In this document: positions 8,264 through 13,214 of the stretch, piece after piece | Numbering within the stretch: the stretch's first letter is position 1 | Layout of the letters: every line of letters begins with the position of its first letter | Assembly (NCBI GenBank): GCA_015259235.1 | Contig: JABZGM010000047.1 | Coordinates: 1-13,214, forward strand | Source: Alloprevotella sp. | GTDB taxonomy: Bacteria; Bacteroidota; Bacteroidia; Bacteroidales; Bacteroidaceae | Length of the DNA: 13,214 nt | Direction of reading: 5' to 3' | The notes under the pieces: model-generated | Database searches by the model: none | Seen by the model: only the letters and a program-made list of their open reading frames with translations | Told to the model about the DNA's origin: nothing | Program-made: the position numbers and the translations under genes

Positions 8264-8764
8264 TTATTCCTCTTCGAGTGCACCTTGGAGCACTTCATCG
8301 ATAGTCGAAAAAATCAAATCGGCTTCAAACCCACGTGAAGCAGCATGTCGCACGAGTTTTTGCGAAGCTGCAAACACCGCTTGTTTGTCGGAAGCATCGA
8401 AGCGAAGAGAGCGCAATTTGCTTGCTATTACCGCACGGAGCGCCTCGCGATAGGTATCGGGTTCGATCATTTCTGCAAAAGCCTCGGTGATGTCACATTG
8501 TGGGATGCGTTTCAGTCGCAGAGCTTGTTGCATCTTAAGTCGTCCCCATCGGTCGTAGGCTAATTTGTCGTGCACAAAAGCGCGTGCATAGCGTGCCGAA
8601 TCGATGTATTTCTCATCCTCTAGGGCATCGAGCACGAGTTCGCGGTCTGCGTCAGAGAGGAGTGTCTCTCGGAGCTTCTGTTCGATGTCGAAACGGCAAC
8701 ACTCGCGCCGTGCACATCGGTCGGTTGCCCACGTCCAAGCCGTGTCTTTATCGGTAATCTTCAT
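8264..8764 (-). CDS. recX: RecX family regulatory protein
   Basis: 166-residue protein matching RecX, the modulator that binds RecA filaments and restrains recombinase activity. Visible signatures are RRECCRFDIEQKL near residues 14-26, YIDSARYARAFVHDKLAYDRWGRLKMQQALRLKRI (cited as one block, about 53-87) and a C-terminal helical repeat with ASRGFEADLIFSTIDEVL. The ATG at 8764 gives the usual family length and N-terminus; the in-frame ATG at 8854 would run 47 bases back into the GT2 gene and add an atypical Pro/Ser-rich stretch. It sits 43 bases after the GT2 stop, inside an otherwise envelope-related operon and away from recA. Confidence 0.88.
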   Translation of the reverse strand: MKITDKDTAWTWATDRCARRECCRFDIEQKLRETLLSDADRELVLDALEDEKYIDSARYARAFVHDKLAYDRWGRLKMQQALRLKRIPQCDITEAFAEMIEPDTYREALRAVIASKLRSLRFDASDKQAVFAASQKLVRHAASRGFEADLIFSTIDEVLQGALEEE

Positions 8765-8807
8765 GCTGAGGGAGGAGAGAGTGGGAGAAAATGGGGAAAG
8801 CGGGTAG

Positions 8808-9593
8808 TTATCGTTTGAGTAGGGTGCGTGCCACAAACCATGCGTGCTGCGCAATAGTTTTGGTGGTGCCGAAATGGCGTTTCATGATGTGGAAACGCTC
8901 TTGGAGTGAGGCGCGGTGATTGCGTGTGGTCATCCCTTCTGCCAAATAGTCTGCCACGACGAGGTGCGTGTTGTGGAGGGGAAGTGCCAAGGTTTCAGCG
9001 CGCTGCATGATGCGGAGGCACCAATCGTAGTCAGCCGAAAAACGATAGGACAGATCATAGTTGATCTCACGTCCTAAGTCGGTGCGCACGAAGAAGGCTT
9101 GATGACACACGAGCATCCCTTGTTGGAAATCCTGCCATCGTAACTGCTCGGGAGGAGAAAGTCGGCGATGACGCAAGAATTGTCCATCATTGTCCACCAA
9201 GTCGGTGTCGCCATAGAGCACAGCCGGAAGTTGGCTGTCCGGATATTGTGCGGATTGGATGCTCCGTGCGATGTCGCTGAGGGTGGTGGGGGAGTGGAAA
9301 CAGTCGCCTGCATTGAGAAACAGCACGTAATCTCCTGTTGCCAAGCGCAAGGCTTTGTTCATCGCGTCATAAAGTCCCTTGTCGGACTCAGACACTACCA
9401 CCAATTTGTGGGAAGTCGGCATCGCTTCTTGTTGCTTTTCCCAAAGGTGCAAGTGATTGAGGGTCGCATCTTTTGATGCGCCATCAATGATGAGATGCTC
9501 CACAAAGGGATAGTCTTGTGCACCCACTGAATGCAGGGTGCGCTCTATGGTCTCGGCTGCGTTGTAACACACCGTGGCAATGGTGAAAGTCAT
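8808..9593 (-). CDS. Family 2 glycosyltransferase
   Basis: 261-residue GT-A-fold glycosyltransferase that would move a sugar from a nucleotide donor to a growing surface polysaccharide or glycan. It begins MTFTIATVCYNAAETIERTL, followed by the donor-binding IIDGASKD (Asp37), SESDKGLYDAMNKAL (68-82) and the DxD-equivalent LNAGD (93-97). The acceptor-side block FSADYDWCLRIM follows near residue 200. This pattern is typical of the soluble GT2 enzymes in Bacteroidota capsule or LPS clusters. No transmembrane segments are seen. The gene lies 75 bases after the GT4 gene, separated from it by the 9-bp repeat tract, with which it shares reading frame; donor and acceptor unknown. Confidence 0.93.
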   Translation of the reverse strand: MTFTIATVCYNAAETIERTLHSVGAQDYPFVEHLIIDGASKDATLNHLHLWEKQQEAMPTSHKLVVVSESDKGLYDAMNKALRLATGDYVLFLNAGDCFHSPTTLSDIARSIQSAQYPDSQLPAVLYGDTDLVDNDGQFLRHRRLSPPEQLRWQDFQQGMLVCHQAFFVRTDLGREINYDLSYRFSADYDWCLRIMQRAETLALPLHNTHLVVADYLAEGMTTRNHRASLQERFHIMKRHFGTTKTIAQHAWFVARTLLKR

Positions 9594-9605
9594 ATTAGAG
9601 GTGGG

Positions 9606-9668
9606 TTTTTCTAGAGATTCTAGATTTTCTAGGTCATCTAGCTTTTCTAGTCCTTCTAGAGCTTCTAG
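9606..9668 (-). repeat. 9-bp-period CTAGAANNN array, in frame between GT4 and GT2 genes
   Basis: CTAG occurs seven times at exact 9-base spacing (9611, 9620, 9629, 9638, 9647, 9656, 9665). On the minus strand each unit is CTA GAA NNN (one unit is CTA GAT GAC), and the three N positions are all different between units. Read in the frame of both flanking genes it encodes Leu-Glu-X seven times, with no stop and no start codon until the GT2 ATG. The only stop between the two genes is the TAA at 9671-9669. Confidence 0.9.
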
Positions 9669-10928
9669 TTATTCAGGTTCTTTTCCTTGGTAGATGGCGA
9701 GATATTGTTGCGCCACACTCTGTTGAGAGTAGCAGCGATGCACCTTGTCGAGGGCTGCTTGTTGCAGCGTTGTGGCATCCGACTGAAGCACCCAGTGCAG
9801 TCCATCAGCCAAATCTTGCGTGTCTTGTGCGCGCGCCACATAACCGTTGGAGTGATGGTCTATCATTTCGGGAATGCCGCCTGCTGCAAAACCTACGCAG
9901 GGGAGTCCGCAAGCTAAGGCTTCCATGATGGTGTTGGGCAAATTGTCCGACACCGAGGGGATGACAAAGAGGTCGGCAGCATTGTAGGTCTGCACGATGC
10001 GTTCCACTTCTTCGGTATATCCCACTGGAAAAACTGGGACATCAAAAGACGAGATGTATTGTTCGGCTGCCCCACCGAGGATGAGTAGGGCAGTGTTGTG
10101 GCGATAGTCGGGATGCGCTGCCAAGAGTTTTTGGAACGCCTCGATGAGGTAAGGACCGCCTTTGCGCACATTGGTGATTTGTTGTGCCACGAAAAGCACG
10201 ATTTTCAAATTTGGATCAGTGGGAAGTCCTAAGGCTTCGCGAGCTGCTCTGTGGTCCATGGGGCGAAACACCTGCGTGTCGATGGCATTGGGGATGCTCA
10301 CCACGCGATGTCCTTGTGAGAGAGAAGCCATTCGCGCTTGTGTCGCCAACCATTGGCTGCAAGCTACGAAGGTGATTTTTCCTTTTCGGTAAACTTTCTC
10401 TTTCTGTTTCCACACTTGATGCGACAAGTCTTTGCTGCTGGGATGAGGCAGTTGGGGGCAGTGTCCGCAAGCGTTGTGAAAACCGGTGCACTCTTCGGCA
10501 TAGTGGCAAATGCTCGACACGGGCCAGAGGTCGTGCATCGTCCACACCACGCGTTTGCCACTCTGGAGAATGCGTTGCAAACTTTTGAGAGAGAGCCAAC
10601 CTTGGTTGATCCAGTGCAGGTGAATTACATCGGCAGCCTTAAACTCAGGGCGCGCGGTGATGTCTGTGCCCACATTGGCGATGTCGATGGCAAAAAGTCC
10701 TTTGCGCGAGAAGCGGAGATGAATGAAGATGACGAGTCGTTCCCATAGGAAGCACCATTTGAGCCACCATTTGCAGTGGGGCGCATGCACGAGCGTATCG
10801 CTGGTGCTGCGGTTGCGCACCAACATTTCTGCCTCCACACCATTGGCGCGGAGGGCATCCATAAGGCGGTGGGCGGCAACGGCTGCTCCGCCAGTGGATT
10901 CGCTAGTGTTGACGATGAGAACTTTCAT
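9669..10928 (-). CDS. Family 4 (GT-B fold) glycosyltransferase
   Basis: 419-residue glycosyltransferase, probably for surface polysaccharide or glycan assembly at the cytoplasmic face. The N-terminus MKVLIVNTSESTGGAAVAAHRL is the classic GT4 start with a Gly-rich loop. Residues 141-157 hold four cysteines spaced C-x5-C-x6-C-x2-C after WTMHDLWPVSSIC, a motif I know from a GT4 subgroup in exopolysaccharide clusters. The donor-binding half has SDNLPNTIMEALACGLPCV; the usual EX7E is DX7E here (Asp328, Glu336). The start at 10928 is chosen because the family N-terminus begins there and a consensus promoter ends 24 bases upstream; the longer frame to 11186 adds 86 unrelated residues. It is the first gene of the seven-gene operon. 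Confidence 0.92.
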   Translation of the reverse strand: MKVLIVNTSESTGGAAVAAHRLMDALRANGVEAEMLVRNRSTSDTLVHAPHCKWWLKWCFLWERLVIFIHLRFSRKGLFAIDIANVGTDITARPEFKAADVIHLHWINQGWLSLKSLQRILQSGKRVVWTMHDLWPVSSICHYAEECTGFHNACGHCPQLPHPSSKDLSHQVWKQKEKVYRKGKITFVACSQWLATQARMASLSQGHRVVSIPNAIDTQVFRPMDHRAAREALGLPTDPNLKIVLFVAQQITNVRKGGPYLIEAFQKLLAAHPDYRHNTALLILGGAAEQYISSFDVPVFPVGYTEEVERIVQTYNAADLFVIPSVSDNLPNTIMEALACGLPCVGFAAGGIPEMIDHHSNGYVARAQDTQDLADGLHWVLQSDATTLQQAALDKVHRCYSQQSVAQQYLAIYQGKEPE

Positions 10929-10951
10929 CCAAGTGAGAATAGTATATCGGA

Positions 10952-10983
10952 CAAAAATAACCAAAAAAGCGGATATGACCAAA
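10952..10983 (-). promoter_or_regulatory. Predicted promoter of the seven-gene operon
   Basis: On the minus strand TTTG (10983-10980) and TATTTTTG (10959-10952) match the Bacteroidota consensus perfectly with a 20-base spacer. The -7 octamer and spacing are identical to those of the promoter at 1904-1935. The predicted start of transcription lies around 10945, giving a leader of under 20 nt before the ATG at 10928. Confidence 0.7.
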
Positions 10984-11210
10984 TCAAATGCGGTAATCAT
11001 GTAAGTCAGTAGGTCAGAACGTGGGCACCGTGCCGTTGTCCTCCTACTTATGTATGGGAGGATATGGGGGCAAAGAGAGAAAAATCGGCAGAAAAGTGCA
11101 ATTTTTTCTTTGGATATAGAAGGATTTGCTATGTGTATATTGCAGAATTTGGTATCTCCGTTGTCCTCTTGTCGAGCGTCCAGCACAACAGGGATAACCT
11201 CCCGATTCCG

Positions 11211-11356
11211 TCTAATGTCCGAAATAGAGATTAGAAATTAGACGTTAGAGCCCTGCGGCGAAGATGTCTAACCTCTAATATCTAACATCTAAGTACCCCG
11301 AGTCATGCTTGTCATGGCGAGCAAAAGGGGTCTGCGACCCTCTAACGTCTAATTTC
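11211..11356. repeat. 7-bp-period TTAGANN/TCTAANN array with 17-bp inverted repeat
   Basis: TTAGA recurs at 11231, 11238 and 11245 (with a near copy at 11224). Its complement TCTAA recurs at 11267, 11274, 11281 and 11288 and again at 11341 and 11348, with a single copy at 11211. Within each run the spacing is exactly 7 bases and the two filler bases vary. Arms GAAATTAGACGTTAGAG (11234-11250) and its perfect complement (11340-11356) enclose 89 bases, which also hold an ACCCC (11295-11299) / GGGGT (11327-11331) pair. Confidence 0.85.
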
Positions 11357-11366
11357 CTCGTACGCG

Positions 11367-11636
11367 TGTGACGCGCGCGCCTTGCCTGGGAATTTTGACT
11401 TTTTGCTTTCACAACCTTCACCGAAACGTGGTTTTTCCATGATTTTTATGCCGAGAAAGAGCTGGAGGGAAGTCTGCTTCTTAATGCCGATTTGACCTCT
11501 ATTTTTCTGGATAAAAAGGTGAATTGTTAAAATGTGTCCGAAGTGTACGCGTTATCTATTGTCTTTGAGTGAGTTACAAAGATTTCTGTGAAGGTTGTGA
11601 AAGAGAAAAGAGTCTAATCTTTTGTTACGCGCGCGC
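11367..11636. repeat. Candidate small repeat element: 16-bp inverted repeats inside CG-rich direct repeats
   Basis: CTTTCACAACCTTCAC (11406-11421) is perfectly inverted at 11588-11603. Outside these lie direct copies of TGTKACGCGCGCGC (11367-11380 and 11623-11636, one mismatch). The inner segment has a start-less open frame of 43 codons (11399-11527) reading FHDFYAEKELEGSLLLNADL in its middle. No transposase is present; a MITE-like or other dispersed element is possible. Confidence 0.55.
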
Positions 11637-11724
11637 GAGGGAACTTGAAAACCTTGATGTTTTGATGAGTTGTCGCAAAATGTTAATTGCTTCGAGTATG
11701 TCTTTCCAGGTCTATTCTATAAAG

Positions 11725-11829
11725 CTCCCAAGTTCGTTCTAAAACTTCCCACGTTTTGAAAAAAAACTCCCACGTTTTTGGGAAAATCTCCCACGTTTTT
11801 TGAAAAATCTCCCGCGTTTTTTGTGGAGC
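11725..11829. repeat. 21-bp tandem repeat, five units
   Basis: Units start at 11725, 11746, 11767, 11788 and 11809, exactly 21 bases apart, with core CTCCCACGTTTT (first unit CTCCCAAGTTCG, last CTCCCGCGTTTT) and a more variable A/G-rich second half. As 21 is a multiple of three, frames stay open as heptapeptide repeats: SPTFFEK on the plus strand and KNVGDFP on the minus strand. The last unit abuts the -33 box of the next gene. Confidence 0.9.
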
Positions 11830-11853
11830 ATCTTGAAGAAATCGCTACATTTG
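11820..11853 (+). promoter_or_regulatory. Predicted promoter of the aspartic-protease-like gene
   Basis: TTTG (11820-11823) and TACATTTG (11846-11853) match the Bacteroidota boxes; the 22-base spacer is slightly longer than usual. Transcription would begin near 11860, inside the longest possible open frame, so translation should start at 11907 or 11910 and not at 11778. Confidence 0.55.
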
Positions 11854-11906
11854 TCGTGAGTATTTCCATAGCACCGTTTATGTTCACTCTAATACAATGT
11901 CTACTG

Positions 11907-12761
11907 ATGATGTACCGCAGGTTTTTCCGCTGGTGTTTATACAGCATCCTTGTCGCACTCTGGACGATGCCCCTATCGTCTAGGGCGATGGCTTTTCGTT
12001 ATGACAAGAAATTCATCATGATCGAGAGTACTTTGTTTTATCAAGACAAAGTGTTGCCCCATGAAGTGGGCATCTCTTCTACCCTGACGCACTGTCTCAT
12101 GGATTCTACCTATGCCGTAAATGTGCTCAAGGTGGATATCGCTCAACTAAAGTCGGCAGTGGTGAATAAGAAAGAAGGAGGATATTATTCTTTGCGGTTG
12201 GATTCTCTGAATTTCTGCGGTGAAACCTATCGTAATGTCATGTTTATTGTGATGGAAATGCAGCAGCAGTTCAAAGGAAAGTTGCCTGATGTCCTGCTGG
12301 GCAACAGCATTCTGCACCATCGCGCTTGGCATGTCGATTTGCAACGACACACTTTCACTCCATGCAGTCCTGATCGGTATTATGGCAAAATCCGTCTGAA
12401 ATGCTCTATTGGTAAGGGGCTGGAATATGGTTACGTTTTTCTCAAAGCAAAGGTGGGAGGGCGGAAGGTGCGAATGCAATTTTCGCTCAGAAAAGGGCTA
12501 CATATCTTACCGCATGGAGTGTATGGTTTTCCTTGGCAATCTCTGACCAAAGAAGGAGGTAGCTTTGATCGCCCCCTCTCGTTGGAAACTGTGCCTCTCT
12601 ATAAGGACGTTGCTACACAAATCGGGGATTTCCACTTCGTCGCGGACTACAGGTTAGGCTATCCAGACGAAGACAAGGTAGGTACATTCTTTCTCGATGC
12701 TTTAGAAGGCAAATCCTTCGTGTTGAACTACCCCAAAAAGGTGATAGAAATTTTGGAATAG
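11907..12761 (+). CDS. Exported protein resembling a degenerate two-lobed aspartic protease
   Basis: 284-residue predicted exported protein. The signal peptide is MMYRRFFRWCLYSILVALWTMPLSSRAMA (cited whole as about 29 residues), cleaved before FRYDKK. The body looks like two retropepsin-type lobes. In the first, LMDSTYAVNVL sits where the catalytic DTG loop is expected and DVLLGNSILHHRAWHVDL matches the family's second Gly-Leu-Gly region. In the second, VGGRKVRMQFSLRKGLHILP occupies the loop position and VGTFFLDALEGKSFVLNY the later strand. Lobe one keeps an Asp but not DTG; lobe two has no Asp there, so activity is doubtful. The start is chosen by the signal peptide and the promoter; the frame is open back to 11778 through the 21-bp repeats. 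Fold assignment is an inference; a plain hypothetical secreted protein is the alternative. Confidence 0.72.
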   Translation: MMYRRFFRWCLYSILVALWTMPLSSRAMAFRYDKKFIMIESTLFYQDKVLPHEVGISSTLTHCLMDSTYAVNVLKVDIAQLKSAVVNKKEGGYYSLRLDSLNFCGETYRNVMFIVMEMQQQFKGKLPDVLLGNSILHHRAWHVDLQRHTFTPCSPDRYYGKIRLKCSIGKGLEYGYVFLKAKVGGRKVRMQFSLRKGLHILPHGVYGFPWQSLTKEGGSFDRPLSLETVPLYKDVATQIGDFHFVADYRLGYPDEDKVGTFFLDALEGKSFVLNYPKKVIEILE

Positions 12762-12842
12762 GAGCTATTGCTGATTGACTTTACGCTGGTTGCCCCTACG
12801 GAAAATATCTCCTCTTTTTATTCCTAATACAAGAGTATTTGC

Positions 12843-12850
12843 TATATTTG
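12843..12850 (+). promoter_or_regulatory. Possible -7 box ahead of the broken XRE gene
   Basis: TATATTTG matches TAnnTTTG exactly, 11 bases before the ATG at 12862. No good TTTG lies at the right distance upstream (TTTA at 12817-12820 is the nearest), so the promoter may be weak. Confidence 0.35.
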
Positions 12851-12861
12851 CAAACTATCAG

Positions 12862-13066
12862 ATGGTATTTATAGAATGTCCAACTAATAGAATTCAAGAG
12901 GTGCTTATCGAGAAAGGGATTAAGCAAACACGGCTTGCTGAGAAACTCTGTAAATCGTAGATTTCTATGCTGCAACCGTCGATAGCCAAGCCTAGAATTG
13001 CTATTTCATATAGCAGAGACCTTGCAGGTTCATCCAAAGAAATTGATTAACACCCCAGATGAGTAA
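12862..13066 (+). pseudogene. Broken XRE-family helix-turn-helix regulator
   Basis: From the ATG at 12862 the frame reads NRIQEVLIEKGIKQTRLAEKL, a normal XRE/HTH_3 first half, then stops at TAG 12958-12960. The family's second half continues in another frame, reading CNRR, a TAG at 12983-12985, then PSLELLFHIAETLQVHPKKL and the stop at 13064-13066. Compared with relatives (SYNMVNSYVxNRRQP-type), about 11 bases appear lost between 12957 and 12974, and the TAG in CNRR-stop-P looks like a single change from CAG (Gln). Two stops plus a frameshift make an active repressor very unlikely. A homologous intact gene would be about 70 residues. It stands directly upstream of a BRO-N gene, a pairing I know from accessory regions of Bacteroidota. 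Confidence 0.8.
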
Positions 13067-13073
13067 CTTTATT

Positions 13074-13214
13074 ATGGCAGAGCATAAAGAATCTATTCGT
13101 TTTTTCAACGACCGTGAAGTTAGGGCGGTGTGGGACGAGGAACACAGTAAATGGTGGTTTTCTGTGCTGGACATCATTGCTGCGATTAACGAGCAAGATG
13201 ATTACCAAAAGACG
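13074..13214 (+). CDS. BRO-N domain protein, phage antirepressor-like (3' end outside window)
   Basis: The first 47 residues are present. They read IRFFNDREVRAVWDEEHSKW followed by WFSVLDIIAAINEQDDYQKT, the start of the BRO-N fold (in relatives: IRxFExKxVRxxWDEExExWYFSVVDVV, then YWRxLKxRLK). BRO-N proteins are DNA-binding, found in phage antirepressors and in chromosomal islands, often beside small HTH regulators or restriction-modification genes. The ATG at 13074 gives the usual short N-terminus; an in-frame ATG at 13059 overlaps the stop of the broken XRE gene as ATGAGTAA and would allow coupled translation. The gene runs off the right edge, so its integrity is unknown. Confidence 0.8.
   Translation, partial: MAEHKESIRFFNDREVRAVWDEEHSKWWFSVLDIIAAINEQDDYQKT

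Larger units (their letters stand above)
10984..11819. other. Gene-free, repeat-rich intergenic region
   Basis: About 840 bases between the divergent GT4 and aspartic-protease-like genes. No frame has recognisable protein content. The region holds three repeat systems listed separately (11211-11356, 11367-11636, 11725-11829). A hairpin at 11039-11062 pairs TCCTCC with GGAGGA; no T-run follows it. Several stretches alternate C and G. Confidence 0.75.

Noticed and set aside
8765..8854. 30-residue N-terminal extension of RecX
   Set aside because: It would overlap the GT2 gene and add a Pro/Ser-rich stretch not seen in the family; the ATG at 8764 gives the standard length.
9606..9668. CRISPR array
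   Set aside because: The unit is 9 bp with 3 variable bases; there are no spacers of CRISPR length and no cas genes. The 21-bp and 7-bp arrays fail for the same reason.
10929..11186. An 86-residue N-terminal extension of the GT4 glycosyltransferase (in-frame ATG at 11186)
   Set aside because: The family N-terminus MKVLIVNTSESTGG starts at 10928, and a perfect Bacteroidota promoter lies inside the extension at 10952-10983.
11778..11906. Earlier start for the aspartic-protease-like protein
   Set aside because: The extra residues come from the 21-bp repeat units and run across the predicted promoter; a proper signal peptide begins at 11907/11910.
11717..11947. Minus-strand 76-codon open frame with KNVGDF-type repeats
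   Set aside because: It is generated by the 21-bp array, has no promoter or recognisable domain, and overlaps the start of the plus-strand gene. Kept only as a property of the repeat.
12775..12861. ATG at 12775 as the start of the XRE remnant
   Set aside because: The residues before 12862 do not belong to the family, and a TATATTTG box lies between the two ATGs.

Overview
The window looks like chromosomal DNA of a member of the Bacteroidales (Bacteroidota), probably from the Prevotellaceae/Porphyromonadaceae area. The support is the GyrB sequence, several predicted lipoproteins, a fimbrial-anchor-like lipoprotein, a DUF3316-like protein, and promoters of the Bacteroidota type (TTTG, about 20 nt, TAnnTTTG). 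I cannot name the species.

Layout. (1) 1-1712, minus strand: gyrB, cut by the left edge of the window, with its promoter at 1737-1768. (2) 2039-3568, plus strand: a fimbrial-type lipoprotein gene diverging from gyrB, with a consensus promoter at 1904-1935. Its 3' region folds into a possible three-way junction and ends at a perfect 17-bp-stem terminator (3697-3734) that works in both directions. (3) 10928 down to 3762, minus strand: seven closely packed genes that look like one operon. In transcription order they are a GT4 glycosyltransferase, a GT2 glycosyltransferase, recX, a TPR lipoprotein, a GHL10-type glycoside hydrolase with an FN3-like tail, a DUF3316-like exported protein and an S41-family protease lipoprotein. 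The only consensus promoter found is at 10952-10983, ahead of the GT4 gene, and transcription would end at the shared terminator. Apart from recX the set fits cell-envelope or surface-glycan work. (4) 10984-11819: no convincing gene, but an unusual concentration of short-period repeats and inverted repeats. (5) 11907-12761, plus strand: an exported protein that looks like a two-lobed, catalytically degenerate aspartic protease. (6) 12862-13214: a broken XRE/HTH regulator gene followed by the start of a BRO-N (phage antirepressor-like) gene, probably the edge of an accessory or phage-derived segment.

The most unusual signals are in the spacer DNA. Between the two glycosyltransferase genes, seven CTAG sites sit exactly 9 bp apart. 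On the coding strand this reads as an uninterrupted Leu-Glu-X triplet repeat, in frame with both genes and separated from the upstream one by a single TAA. Upstream of the aspartic-protease-like gene there are a 7-bp-period TTAGA/TCTAA array, a roughly 200-bp segment bounded by a perfect 16-bp inverted repeat and flanked by CG-alternating direct repeats, and a five-copy exact 21-bp tandem array. I see no tRNA, rRNA, CRISPR array or complete insertion sequence.
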